Source of the DNA: Entamoeba histolytica HM-1:IMSS
Lineage: Eukaryota > Evosea > Mastigamoebida > Endamoebidae
Reading direction: 5' to 3'
Assembly: GCF_000208925.1 (NCBI RefSeq)
Contig: NW_001914867.1
Span: 83,382-147,381, forward strand
DNA: 64,000 nt
The notes under the pieces were generated by a model. The model ran no database searches, was not told the DNA's origin, and saw nothing but the letters and a program-made list of their open reading frames with translations. Position 1 is the first letter of the stretch; the number at the start of each line of letters is the position of its first letter. The position numbers and the translations under genes were made by a program. Shown in pieces: positions 41,619-52,275 of this stretch.

Positions 41619-43730
41619 ATGTTATTTTTTGGAAGAGTTATTTCTCAAGAAAAACAAGTTCGACTGACTGAAGTTAATTTTGAAGTAGAGACTGTTGGTA
41701 ACAATGCTAAAGTTAAATCCATTCACTCAATACTGAATGATTCTAATGATGATTGTAATGTTAGTATCACTATGACATTGGATGATGAATCAGCTGTTAC
41801 TGGATATTCATTCAAAACAGCTAATGGAGATTTTGAGTCAGAACTAAAAGAAAAAGAACAAGCTAAAATTGAACAAAGTGATGCAACAACAAATGGATAT
41901 AGTTCAGCTGTAATGGAACAAGTTGATGATACAACATTCAGTATTACACTTGGACTAATCAATAAACATAGTGAAGTAACATTTAGTATTGAATATCTTA
42001 CACATATGGAGATTCAAGATGACGAGTTAGTAATGAAGATTCCTAACTTGATTGAGTCAGATGAAAAACAACAAATCCCATATTCAATCAAAGTTACAGG
42101 AAGTTCAACATTCAGTTTTAAAGGGGTATTAAGTGGAGAAGAGGAAGTTAATATTCCATTAAATGGGGATTTAATACTTGGAATGAAAGACGAAGATACA
42201 GATGAAGTTGTCATTTCATCCACATTCATCAATAAAGAAAAAGAAGGAAATATTAATATTGTCTTCATTTGTGATAGAAGTGGAAGTATGTATGGAGAAG
42301 GAATCAAAGCATTAAGAAATATGTTACAATTATTCTTAAGACAATTACCACTAAACTCCAAATTTCAGATTATTTCATTTGGAAGTACATATGACTTTAT
42401 GTTTAAAGAAATGACAGAATATAATGAAGATACATTAAAGTTTGCATCAGAAACTGTTTCACAATTTGAAGCAAATTATGGAGGAACAAATATGCATGCA
42501 CCATTGAAAGCATTGATTGACAATAATACGGAGAAGTGTCATATAATTTTATTAACTGATGGATATGTCAATAATAAGACAAGTACAATTGAATACATTA
42601 GAACCCTTTCAAAAAAGAATTCATTACATGGAGTTGGATTAGGAAGAAGTTGTGATGTAGAATTAATTAGAAATATAGGTCGAATTGGTAATGGAATTTC
42701 AGCCATTTCTAAAAACCCAAATGTATTGAAGAAAGAAGTTTCAAAAATCACTGAGCGTATTCTCATTCCATCTATTAATGAATGTACAGTTGAATGGAAT
42801 ATTAAAGGAGAGATAACACCAAAAGAAATTAGTAATTTCTATGGAATGACAACATGTTATATTCAATGCAACGAAGAAATTAAAGAAGGACAAAATATCG
42901 AAAGTGAAATAAAAGGAAGATGTGGAGAAAAAGAAGTCACATACAAGAATACAAAAAGCATTAACATAACCAAAGGAATTATTGTTCATCAATTAATGGC
43001 ACTTAATCAAATTAGAAAATTAGAAAGTGAAAACAAAAAAGAAGAAGCAAAAAAATTATCAATGAAATATCATGTTCTTTGTAAAGAAACAGCATTTATT
43101 GCTGTTGACAAAACAACCAAAAAAGAAGTTGACTTTATCAAGAATATTAACTTAAATGAGATGTGCCATAACCAGAACCTTCTTCATCCAGTCTCAGCTT
43201 ATTCTAATTTTGGACTTAATGTCATGGAAGATGTTGATTTAGAAATTTCAGATATGGATTATGAGGAAGAATGTGAAAGTTGTTATGATTTTTTAGATAT
43301 AGATTATTATAATGATGATTTAATCCCTACAAATATGACAAACACCCAGCCAGTACAATCAATGATGAATTTAACATCAGATGGTAAATGTTCAAATCCG
43401 GGTAGTGAAGAAAAAAAAGAATTTTTCCAAGATACTATTGATAAAGAAGTAAAGTTTGAAAAAATTATTGAGTGTCAAAAAGCAAATGGGGAGTTTGTTG
43501 GTGTAGAAGAAATAATTAAAGAAATTATTACGATTCAAATCAATGGTATTGACAATGATGTTATTCAAACATTTTTTGTTATTCATTTATTAAAAGAAAG
43601 GTTCTCTGAAAATAAAGTTGAATGGAAATTAGTTGTTAAAAAAGCAGAAAATTGGTTAGCAAGTAAACCAGCTATTTCTGAAGAGATTAAGAATAGAATA
43701 ATCTCATTAGTTAAATTAATAAAACTCTAA
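41619..43730 (+). CDS. VIT and von Willebrand A domain protein (VWA5A-like), 703 aa
   Basis: Residues about 15-140 form a VIT domain (VEVNFEV-type start, CNVSITMTLDDESAVTGYSF, FSITLGLINKHSEVTFSIEY). Residues about 210-385 are a vWA domain with an intact MIDAS: FICDRSGSMYG (Asp219), the threonine in GGTNMHAPL and the aspartate in ILLTDGYVNN. The C-terminus (TIQINGIDNDVIQTFFVIH, ENWLASKP) matches VWA5A-like proteins. No leader or membrane span, so cytosolic. Relatives act as protein-interaction scaffolds; the ligand is unknown. ATG 41619 was kept; an ATG at 41585 is out of frame. Confidence 0.88.
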   Translation: MLFFGRVISQEKQVRLTEVNFEVETVGNNAKVKSIHSILNDSNDDCNVSITMTLDDESAVTGYSFKTANGDFESELKEKEQAKIEQSDATTNGYSSAVMEQVDDTTFSITLGLINKHSEVTFSIEYLTHMEIQDDELVMKIPNLIESDEKQQIPYSIKVTGSSTFSFKGVLSGEEEVNIPLNGDLILGMKDEDTDEVVISSTFINKEKEGNINIVFICDRSGSMYGEGIKALRNMLQLFLRQLPLNSKFQIISFGSTYDFMFKEMTEYNEDTLKFASETVSQFEANYGGTNMHAPLKALIDNNTEKCHIILLTDGYVNNKTSTIEYIRTLSKKNSLHGVGLGRSCDVELIRNIGRIGNGISAISKNPNVLKKEVSKITERILIPSINECTVEWNIKGEITPKEISNFYGMTTCYIQCNEEIKEGQNIESEIKGRCGEKEVTYKNTKSINITKGIIVHQLMALNQIRKLESENKKEEAKKLSMKYHVLCKETAFIAVDKTTKKEVDFIKNINLNEMCHNQNLLHPVSAYSNFGLNVMEDVDLEISDMDYEEECESCYDFLDIDYYNDDLIPTNMTNTQPVQSMMNLTSDGKCSNPGSEEKKEFFQDTIDKEVKFEKIIECQKANGEFVGVEEIIKEIITIQINGIDNDVIQTFFVIHLLKERFSENKVEWKLVVKKAENWLASKPAISEEIKNRIISLVKLIKL

Positions 43731-44195
43731 CTAATTTTTTGTGTCATAAAACTGATTTTATTTTTATTTTAAGATACAATTATTAACGATTTTACTATAT
43801 ATTATCTATTAAATATTATAAAATATTCATTCATAATAGAAATTGAATGTGAAACAAAATGAATTTATTTTTACCCTTTTTCCTTTCAGAAATCAACGCT
43901 GGTTAATCGTTGTATATAACATTATATTCGTTACTTTAAGAATAACTAAGAATAAACAAAATATTTCCCCGAAAATTTCCATAAAATATCAATAACAAGA
44001 AAGAAATACTTGGAATATTTTCTCCAAAAATAGTCATATAATAAAAACAAGTTATAAAAAACTAATAGAAAGTTAGAAAAAGTTACACCAAAACTAGATA
44101 GAAAATTAACTTGAATTGAACAAGTTAATCATTATTTTTAGTTTTCTCTTTTTTTTTTTAAGAAAGCAATCTAAATCTCATTTTTGAGGAGAGAA
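43731..44195. other. spacer, nothing recognised
   Basis: AT-rich space upstream of the ankyrin-TBC gene; no frame of coding character. Confidence 0.4.
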
Positions 44196-45706
44196 ATGAG
44201 TGACAAGCAATCCTGTCACAGCTCAGATGGAATTAACGAAAATAATGACATTTTTCATGTAATGAATGACAGAAATAAGATACTCGAATTAATCAATAAA
44301 GGTATTAGTGTCGACAGTAAAAACAAGTTTGGTGCAACTCCTTTAATGTTGGCATGTCAAAATAATAATTTATCTATTGTTCAATTATTAATACAGCACA
44401 AAGCAAACACTGCGTCAAGTTTGTTTTCACTACATAAGAATATAGTTTAAAATGATAAATTTTATTTAAAAAAAATTACTTAATTAATGTAGTCGATAAA
44501 GTTGGAAGGAATTGTCTACATTATCTTTGTTTAAACAAACTTGTGAATGAAAACTTATTATTAATTGCACGAACTATGGACTGTCATCCATTAACACGAG
44601 TAAAAGACAATACAGGAAAAATGCCAGTAGAATATGCTATTATGAATAAATTAGAACAATTAGCAAATTATATATTAGACATTGATTCAAGAGTTGACGT
44701 CAAGTTATTATATGATTATAGTAATGAAGTTGTAGAAAAACCGAGTAATGTTAATAGATATGGATTTTTTGAAGTAGAAGGAGAAAAAGGAGAATTATTT
44801 ATTGTAAAAAAATATTCACATAAAAAAATAAATCAACAAAAAGAAAGAAATAGAAAATGGGAAAGAATGCTCGACAAAAACTGGGATGAAAATATTCCTG
44901 TTAAATTACAAGAGCGAGTATATAAAGGAGTTCCTGATGATTATAGAATTTTATATTGGAAAAGGATATTAGGAATAGAAGAAATTAGTCAAGAATTAAA
45001 AGAAGAATTTAAAAGAAATACACAAATATATTCAAGGTCTCCTCATGATAAACAATTAGACTTAGACGTTAATAGAAGTTTTCAATTCCATTATAAATTT
45101 CATGTTCGTTATTCTGGTGGTCAAAAAGAATTATTTTATGTTATGCATGCAATTTCTTTGCATGACATTTCTTTTGATTATGTCCAAGGAATATCATGTG
45201 CCCCTTCTGTTCTTTGTATTTTTTTAGACGAACTTAGTGCTTTTGCTGGAACATTAAAATTATTTACATCAAAATATCGTTTAAAAGAAATGTTTCAAGA
45301 CTTTAATTTTATTAAAAAATGTTGGATTGTTACAAAAAAGTTATTAGATACTAGACATCCAAAAATTGCAGAAAAGTTCAGACAATGTGGTATTATGGAC
45401 CAATCACTCCCTTTTTTTATGTTTGAATGGAATTATCTTTGGTTTATTCACTCACTTAAATTCGAATTAGCAATACGAGTATTTGATGTTATTTTATTAG
45501 AAGGATTTACAGCAATGTTTTCTGTTTCAGATACAATCTTTCATTTTATTGAAGAAGGAATTTTAAATGAAAAGGATCCAAATATTCTACAACAAAAATT
45601 GAAAAATCCTTTTACTTTATTAACAAAACCATTAACAACAAACACATTTATGTCTCATATGTATAAACACAGGATTGATGGAAATTTATTTGCTTCTTTA
45701 TTCTAA
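44196..45706 (+). CDS. ankyrin-repeat plus TBC (Rab GTPase-activating) protein, two exons
   Basis: Exon 1 44196-44418 and exon 2 44493-45706 encode 478 aa. The 74-nt intron begins GTTTGTTTTC and ends AATGTAG; splicing (phase 1) gives KANTASIDKVGRNCLHYL and completes ankyrin repeats begun by FGATPLMLACQNNNLSIVQL. The TBC domain starts at VPDDYRILYWKRILG and keeps both fingers: Arg in LDLDVNRSF and Gln in FDYVQGIS. It also has KCWIVTKKLLDTRHP and IMDQSLPFFMFEWNYLWF. TBC proteins stimulate GTP hydrolysis on Rabs, controlling vesicle traffic. The first in-frame ATG is 44196; an upstream TTG was rejected. Confidence 0.92.
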
Positions 45707-45863
45707 GAAGAAGAAAAGGATTTTTAAGTACATCAAAATAAACAAATAGAATCCTTATTTTTAAGAAAGATTAATTAAAAAGGAAGCACTAAAACAAAAT
45801 TGTAATTGTAATCATTTTATCACAACTTATTTTTTTTTTGTTCCTTTTATTACATATAATGCT

Positions 45864-47770
45864 TTAACAGAATGAGTACACTTCAACTCTATCACAACGA
45901 CTTGCAAGTGATCTTGGTACTAATGGTGGATTATTAAATGTTGGTGATGTTTGACTTATAACATTTAAATAACAGTCAAATGAAAGAGATGGATGTCCAC
46001 TTAACAATGATTAAATATTGCTTTCTTTATTAAACAAAATAAAAATAATAACAAACGTTCCTCCTCCAAAACTTAATGCTTCTGGTGTTGAGTTTATAAT
46101 AAAATGATTACTGTTTTGAATGTGAGAGTATTTTCTTGACTTTGGTTTTATTGTAAACAAAAAAGTTTCACTATTACCATAAAAGTCTTTCTTCATTTCA
46201 AATGATTCAGCAACAAATACACCAAATATATAACTACCTCTTCTACAAATAATAAGTAACAAAGAATGGTACATACACTTTGAATATAATGTTTTTAAAC
46301 TTAAACCATCAATGCTTGAAGTAAAAATTTGTTCAGGAATAAGCATTTGTAATCGAGGGGGGAGCATAGTATATATTTCAAGAAATTCATCTTCATTTAC
46401 AATATCAGAAATTCCTTGTAATTGTTCTTTATTTATTATTCTTCTTTGCATTTCTTTGTTTGGTGGAAATTGGAGTGTATTAAAAATATGATTTGTTAAA
46501 AGAAATGGATTTAATTCATAGTTTAATACTTCAGCCAATAAAGAGTTTGGCGAGTCATCAGAAAGATAAGAACTAACGATTTGTTTTATTGAATTTATCA
46601 AATTAGTAAAATCAATTTTATGTAAAGATTTAAATAAAACAAGAAACAATTTAATCACTGCTATTTTTCCATCTTTTAATATTATTTCAACAATTGCTTT
46701 TCTTTTAATTACTTCTAAAGGTTCAATTAATTTTAGTGTTAAACTTTTTAATGAAACAGTAATGAAATGGTTAATACTTTGTCGATACTCTAATAATAAA
46801 TTTGTATTTTTAAACTTTCAAAATTAAAGTGCATTAAAAAATATAAAAAAAAACAAACTGTTATCTAATGCTGGGTATGTTGTTTTTAATATACAATAAA
46901 TATATTCAACTAAATTTTCTAATCCATATTGTGATGAATAAAAATGTCCACAGCATTGTGCTTTAATGACAAATTCCATAACACAATAAAATGCATCATT
47001 AATATCAAATAATTGAACAGCTTCTAATACCAAATTACCAACATATGGAATATATAAACATTTACATCGTCTAAATATTTCTCCAAATATTGTTATAAGA
47101 AATTCATATCTAAATTTAATTTCACTTTGATTTTTTGGTAAACCTTCTAATCTCTCTGTGAATTTATAAAATGTTTTGTCTAACATTCCATTTGTTGTTT
47201 GATTAATAATTTGAATATATTTCATTAATAACATCCCTCGTTGTCCAATAAAACAATTTTTCATATAAGACAAATAAATTTCTTTAGTTGTTTCACTTGT
47301 TAATGTTAAATAAATTCCATTTCGTTCTTGTGCTAAATCATCAAGAAGTGAATTTTGGTTTTCTGACTTAAATAAAAAACTAAAGTATTTATACCAAAAT
47401 ACCATTTCATTCATTTGTTGTGGAACAATAGTAAGAAGAATTTCATTTAATAATGGAAATGTTGAAATAGCTGTTACAATATGATAATAAATAATTTCTG
47501 GTACAGGAATAATTGCTACTATTGTATTAGTTAATTACATTTTTCTTTGATTAATATTGTCTAGTTTTTGATACTTTAATTAAAAAAAGACAAACAGAGT
47601 TGAGTTGGTGTTGGATCAGGAATATTAAGGATATCCCTTTCAGTAATCTTCTCAATTACTGGTTTGTGAATTGTAAAATCTTCAAAAATATTTTCATATT
47701 GAAGAAATGGTTGATTAAGAAATATAGCTATGTCATTAGGTTGTTTAAAAAAATTAAGTAATGAACTCAT
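45864..47770 (-). CDS. TLDc-domain protein, four exons, about 567 aa
   Basis: Minus-strand exons: 47770-47596, 47518-46859, 46789-46057 and 45999-45864. Introns (77, 69 and 57 nt) each start GTTTGT; the first may end three nucleotides later (47516). All junctions keep frame. The C-terminal third is a TLDc domain: SLKTLYSKCMYHSLLLIICR, YIFGVFVAESFEMKKDFYGN, ETFLFTIKPKSRKY, LSFGGGTGHPSLSFDCYL, TFNNPPL and CDRVEVYSFC. The motif GGGTGHPSLSFD appears only after removal of the third intron, which supports it; that intron ends TTAAG. The N-terminal 370 residues are helical without recognised domain (not clearly TBC). TLDc proteins are known for oxidative-stress protection and V-ATPase regulation. 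Unspliced, it looks like three unrelated genes. Confidence 0.82.
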
Positions 47771-48020
47771 TGTATGTCTATTGTAACTAATTTATTTTCA
47801 GATTAAGAACTAATACTTCTCTTAATGTGCTTCTATTTTTTTCTTCTTCGAAATTCAATGAATAATACATCATTTTCGTATTTAACTTTCAATTTCTTTT
47901 TTTTTCTATAGAACTAGCTTTTTCTTTCACTTCTCTTTCTATCACTGTTAATGACAACTTCATTCTCTTTTAGTGGAACTACTAAAATTCATTCAAATAA
48001 AAGTTAATCTCAAAAATTTA

Positions 48021-48938
48021 ATGGAGGTAGACATTTCAAATCAACCAAACTTGCCAACACCTCCTTACTACAACCGTCTCCATGACATGTCTAACAAAAT
48101 GATTCAAACTGAACGGGATGGTAAAATAATGATTGAAAAATACCAGAAATATATACTTATTTATGGAGCATTGTTAATCATGTTTAGTACTAGTCTCTTT
48201 TTTTATTGTTTTTATATTAAAATGAATTGGATCCAATCACATCCATTTCTGTTGATTTTTACAATTGGAGTAATAACCAATTCATTATTTAGATTGTTTT
48301 TACCAATTAAACCATCCTATTATAATGGTGGATATATCCCAAGTTGTTCAGAAGAAGAAAAATCACAGGCTATTGAACGTGCTCAACTCGCTCTAAAATA
48401 TAACAAAAAACTTATAGAAACAAATTATCCTGCACGCTATTGTATTTATTGTAGTCATTTTCTTCCTCCACGAGCTTATCATTGTGTGATTTGTAATAAA
48501 TGTACTTTAGAACGAGACCACCATTGTAGTTGGTTAGGATGTTGTGTAGGTAAAACCAATTTAAGAGCATTCTGGCAATTTCTTGTTTCTATGGGACTAA
48601 TTGGTATTGTTGGAGCATATCATTTATCCATGTTTTGGTATGAAATTTTATTTGTTTCAAACATTTGGACTCCATTCAGTTTTAAGATAGGATTACTTTA
48701 TTATTTTGTCATAATGATGACTTGTATCTCTTTCTCAATCACAGCACTAATGATTTTAATGTTATATATTCATACAAGAGATATACTTTATGGGTTATCA
48801 GGTGTAGAAATAGGAGAGTTAAATACAAAAGAACATAACAATGAAGATGTTCATCATCCACCAATTCGTTTTAGTAATTTTAAGAAAGTATTAGGACCAA
48901 ATATATTGTATTGGATATTTCCTCTTGAATTTAAGTAA
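48021..48938 (+). CDS. DHHC-type protein S-palmitoyltransferase, 305 aa
   Basis: The first in-frame ATG is 48021; the frame extends upstream to a GTG at 47973 preceded by a splice-like TTCTCTTTTAG, so a short 5' exon cannot be excluded. The protein has two N-terminal membrane spans (IYGALLIMFSTSLFFYCFYI, FLLIFTIGVITNSLFRLFL), the cysteine-rich domain RYCIYCSHFLPPRAYHC through CTLERDHHCSWLGCCVG with catalytic DHHC at 166-169, and two more spans. The TTxE-like and PaCCT positions are weak. It should palmitoylate cysteines of cytosolic or membrane proteins at Golgi/endosome or plasma membrane. A GTATTTAAC box lies near 47878. Confidence 0.93.
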   Translation: MEVDISNQPNLPTPPYYNRLHDMSNKMIQTERDGKIMIEKYQKYILIYGALLIMFSTSLFFYCFYIKMNWIQSHPFLLIFTIGVITNSLFRLFLPIKPSYYNGGYIPSCSEEEKSQAIERAQLALKYNKKLIETNYPARYCIYCSHFLPPRAYHCVICNKCTLERDHHCSWLGCCVGKTNLRAFWQFLVSMGLIGIVGAYHLSMFWYEILFVSNIWTPFSFKIGLLYYFVIMMTCISFSITALMILMLYIHTRDILYGLSGVEIGELNTKEHNNEDVHHPPIRFSNFKKVLGPNILYWIFPLEFK

Positions 48939-49110
48939 TTTTACAACCTTTTATCTGGTTTTGTTATTACCATATCTTATTAAAAAACTCTTGTTGCCTT
49001 TAAAAAAGAGAGGTGAAGATAATACCATAATTTACTTTTTGAATTGTTATAGATAAGAAAAATGTTTTATATACCTTTTTATATAAAAAAATAGAAAAAT
49101 TAAAGATCAA

Positions 49111-50193
49111 ATGGAAATAACAGAAAATAGAAATAATGAAAGAACTTCACATATTTTAATGAATAAAATATTCTTGATACTACCATCATTATTTATAATA
49201 TTGTTATTCTTATTTTGTATTGTATGTTTGAATAATCAAAATACAATAATGAAATATATTGATAATCCTGTCTTATATAAGTCAAATTATTATGACAATT
49301 TCTTTAATGTAAGTAACTTCAATTATTCTGGAGATTGTGGAAAAATATTTAAATATAAAAGACATAACTCACGAGATTTATTATTTTATGGGATTGGATA
49401 TAATGCTGAACAATGGAAAAGAAATAAACCTCAATTAGTACGTGCTTTAAGAATTACTTGTAATAGTATTCCATTTGCAACAAAAGTAATGATTAATTTT
49501 AAAGAACCGCCACCACAAGACCTTCAAAAAGAATTTAATAAATATAAGGTTCAAGTTATTCAAAAACCAATTAACAATGAAAATCCTGTAAATCAAAGAT
49601 ATATAGAATATTATTATTATTTACTTAAATATAAAAAGAACTTTGATAGAATATTAATTATTGACATTAGAGATGTTTTCATATTTGGTGATATTTTTTC
49701 TACATTCTCAAGTCAAGAAATAGTATTTTCAACTCAGTGTTATGGTATAAAAAATAATGAAACTCGTTGTAATTATTTTGGTCAACCTGGATATCCTTAT
49801 AACGATGAATGGCTTGAGAAAGGATTTAATAAAGAAATTAGAAATCAATTTTGTAAAAATAAATATATTAGTCTAAATGCTGGTGTAGTTCTTGGAGGTG
49901 TTGAACCTATATTTGAATTTTTAAGAATAATGAAAGACTCGTTATTGTCTCGTAAAGAAAAACTTTCTTTTTGGGGAATTGAACAAGCAACATTAAATTA
50001 TTTATATTATACTAATGCCTTTAAAAAACTAAATACAACAGTAGATCAATGTACTCAAAGAACGTGCTTCTCAGATTGGCATAATGGAATGTATAACAAC
50101 AAAACAAAAATCATGTACAGTTCATTGAATGGATGTTCCCCTGTATTGCGTCATAAAATAAAATCATCAAATCATCCTATTGTACTTACTTAA
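49111..50193 (+). CDS. type II membrane glycosyltransferase-like protein, 360 aa
   Basis: ATG 49111 is followed by a short cytosolic tail and one membrane span (IFLILPSLFIILLFLFCIVC), then a lumenal domain. Features recall GT-A transferases: FDRILIIDIRDVFIFGDIF with an acidic DxxD/DxR patch after a hydrophobic strand, YISLNAGVVLGGVEPIFEFL, and SFWGIEQATLNYLYY. N-glycosylation sequons and cysteines (CTQRTCFSDWHNG) fit a Golgi lumenal enzyme. Entamoeba has families of such hypothetical transferases. Donor and acceptor are unknown and the GT assignment is by motif shape. Confidence 0.75.
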   Translation: MEITENRNNERTSHILMNKIFLILPSLFIILLFLFCIVCLNNQNTIMKYIDNPVLYKSNYYDNFFNVSNFNYSGDCGKIFKYKRHNSRDLLFYGIGYNAEQWKRNKPQLVRALRITCNSIPFATKVMINFKEPPPQDLQKEFNKYKVQVIQKPINNENPVNQRYIEYYYYLLKYKKNFDRILIIDIRDVFIFGDIFSTFSSQEIVFSTQCYGIKNNETRCNYFGQPGYPYNDEWLEKGFNKEIRNQFCKNKYISLNAGVVLGGVEPIFEFLRIMKDSLLSRKEKLSFWGIEQATLNYLYYTNAFKKLNTTVDQCTQRTCFSDWHNGMYNNKTKIMYSSLNGCSPVLRHKIKSSNHPIVLT

Positions 50194-50290
50194 TAAAATA
50201 TTTGTTTTATATAACCTTAATACATTTTTTATTGATAAGTGATTAATCTTAAAATGAAAAAAACATTGAGAAAGAAAAAGAAGATTCAAA

Positions 50291-50301
50291 GAACTCAAAA
50301 A
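50291..50301 (+). promoter_or_regulatory. GAAC-type element of the small 100-aa gene
   Basis: CAAAGAACTCAAAAAGTATA lies about 21 nt before the ATG at 50315 and almost copies the element of the lysine-rich gene at 3281-3291 (opposite strand). Confidence 0.45.
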
Positions 50302-50314
50302 GTATATTAACATT

Positions 50315-50617
50315 ATGGAAATACAAGAAATTACAATTGCTCGACCAATCCCCCAACAGCAAATACACTTTGACAATTTAAGTTCTAACTCTTCTGTTAT
50401 TACTCCTTCTTCATTATCTTTTGAAATGAACAGACAAATTTTAACAGAACAACAAAAGATTCATTTTGGCTGTCCTCCTCCTGACTCTAATCCAATTCCA
50501 TTTGGCTCAGTTGACTTTTCTAATTTCCATGTAGATTTTACGTCACCAACTCAGATTGAATCAAATGATTTCTCTGAAGAATTTTCAGATGATAACACAT
50601 TTAACTATCAACTCTAG
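50315..50617 (+). CDS. small unknown protein, 100 aa, Ser/Pro/Asp-rich
   Basis: An intact frame from ATG 50315 with a promoter-like GAAC box upstream. The product is disordered in appearance: MEIQEITIARPIPQQQIHFD, then Ser/Pro stretches, FGCPPPDSNPIPFG and an acidic end (NDFSEEFSDDNTFNYQL). No leader, membrane span or known domain. The repeated IHF words and SSL/SFE patches could be docking sites of a regulatory protein; function is unknown. The promoter context and lack of stops argue for a real gene despite the small size. Confidence 0.55.
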   Translation: MEIQEITIARPIPQQQIHFDNLSSNSSVITPSSLSFEMNRQILTEQQKIHFGCPPPDSNPIPFGSVDFSNFHVDFTSPTQIESNDFSEEFSDDNTFNYQL

Positions 50618-50906
50618 AAATGTACATACAATTATAGTCTTTTTTATTATTCAATCTTTTGTCTTTATTTTTACAAGTTATTAAAAATATACAATAATTA
50701 TTAAAAAGAGATAATTAGAAATTGTTTCAATAAGAAATTTCAAGATATTAACTTTTTTTTGTTTTTACTATTCCTTTGTTATAATAATGAAACTTAAATA
50801 ATCAAGATTAAAACATAAATTATTTAAGAATGAGAGAGAGCTTTTGTTATAATTGTGTTCATTTGTTGAAAAATAGAGATAACTTCTTGATTGTCTTTAA
50901 ACAGTA

Positions 50907-51800
50907 TTAATTTTTCCTTTCATGTGAATTTTCATAAAATGAAAATATTAAAAGCAATAAACAAACATTAATTTGATTGGTAGTTTTATCTATCAATGTT
51001 TTTAATTTTTTCTTTCTTTCTTCATCTGATTTCCAATACATCATAACAAGTTGTTGAACTATTGAATACATTTTAAAACATAATTGCTTATTCATTTCAT
51101 TTAGTTGTCCTTCTTTATTATTCATTTGTATGTCTATTTTATTCCATTCTTCACACCAACCAATAATTTTATTCCAATCAACAATTGTTTCTTGTACATT
51201 AATGTCTGTGATTGGACTACCAATAATACTCATTCGTTTTTTCAATTCTATGTCTTCTAAATATTTTTTTTCCAAAATATATTGTTTCCAATCATCTTCT
51301 TTATTACATTTTATTTGAGTCTTAATCCAATCATTATCATTACTTTCATTTTCTTTCCATGTAACTTCATTTTGTTCAATGCCTTTATTAATTCCCATAT
51401 GAGCTAATTTTCCATTTCCAGTAATATTAATAATTGAAGTCTGAGTTTTATGAATTTTTATTCCATGTTTTAAGTAATCCTGTTCATATGGTTGAATACT
51501 ATACTCTTTTGCCATTTCATCATTAGGAAGCCTATTTCTTCTTATTTCAGATACTTGATAGAGTGTTTTAGAATTTAATATTTTTTGCCATAGTAATTGT
51601 TCTGAATGTATATCCCCTTTGATTTTTTGAAATTCGTTTTGGACCTTCTCATATTGAATCATTTCATTCAACTCATATGATGATAATACTCGTTTTGTAA
51701 TTTGATAGTTTTGTGTTTTATTCATTAATAAGCCAAAATCTTTTGGTCCAACAGATTGTAGAATGATATCCATCATTTCATCATTATGTTGTTCTTCCAT
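50907..51800 (-). CDS. unknown 297-aa protein
   Basis: Intact frame from ATG 51800 to the stop at 50907. The chain is hydrophilic, Asn/Lys/Glu-rich and mostly helical, with words such as ILQSVGPKDFGLLMNK, LSSYELNEMIQYEKVQNEFQ and VDWNKIIGWCEEWNKIDIQM. There is no leader or membrane span; the short hydrophobic patch near the end (VCLLLLIFSF) looks like a buried helix. No family recognised. It is divergent from the R-SNARE gene with only 46 nt between the two ATGs, so the promoters must overlap. Confidence 0.75.
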   Translation of the reverse strand: MEEQHNDEMMDIILQSVGPKDFGLLMNKTQNYQITKRVLSSYELNEMIQYEKVQNEFQKIKGDIHSEQLLWQKILNSKTLYQVSEIRRNRLPNDEMAKEYSIQPYEQDYLKHGIKIHKTQTSIINITGNGKLAHMGINKGIEQNEVTWKENESNDNDWIKTQIKCNKEDDWKQYILEKKYLEDIELKKRMSIIGSPITDINVQETIVDWNKIIGWCEEWNKIDIQMNNKEGQLNEMNKQLCFKMYSIVQQLVMMYWKSDEERKKKLKTLIDKTTNQINVCLLLLIFSFYENSHERKN

Positions 51801-51846
51801 TAGTAAATCTCAGATCTCATTATTCCAAGTTTATTCCTTAATTATC

Positions 51847-52177
51847 ATGACTAGTCGACTTCAAAGAACCAACCTTGAACGTGCAAATGCAGATTTACAG
51901 GATATCCAAGATATTGCCTCTAAAACCCTTGAACATATTCTTGTTCGAGATGAGAAATTAAAACGTTTGTAGTCTTAATATTACAAAAGAATTAAAGAAG
52001 GAATTTACACTAATAGAAATGTCAAAAAAGAGTGATGATTTGGTATTTGAGACTGCATCATATCGTGATGATGCAGTTAAATTTAAAAAGATGGTCCAAA
52101 GAAATAAGTGGTTGATTTTAATTTTTGCGGTAGTCCTAATTCTTATTGTAATCATTTGTCGTCATTATTTCTTCTAA
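51847..52177 (+). CDS. short R-SNARE (brevin/VAMP-like), two exons, 92 aa
   Basis: Exon 1 51847-51964 and exon 2 52017-52177, with a 52-nt intron GTTTGTAGTC...CTAATAG, phase 1. The joined protein has a 53-residue SNARE motif: ERANADLQDIQDIASKTLEH, ILVRDEKLKQMSKKSDDLVF and ETASYRDDAVKFKKM, with the zero-layer arginine at Arg34 in LVRDEKL, then a C-terminal membrane anchor (WLILIFAVVLILIVIICRHYFF). There is no longin domain, so it is of the short brevin type. It should sit on vesicles and pair with Q-SNAREs in fusion. Without splicing the frame stops right after KLKRL, hiding the gene. Confidence 0.88.
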
Positions 52178-52275
52178 TCAAATAAGAGAATAGCAAGTGA
52201 TATGGTGATGCTTTTTATAATATTTTTGGTTTATTTTCGTTATATAAAACAGAAAAAATTTATCAATAAACCAAC

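Noticed and set aside
47973..48020. Longer DHHC protein start
   Set aside because: It depends on a GTG directly after a splice-like TTTTAG; no upstream exon with a GTTTGT donor was found, so ATG 48021 was used.
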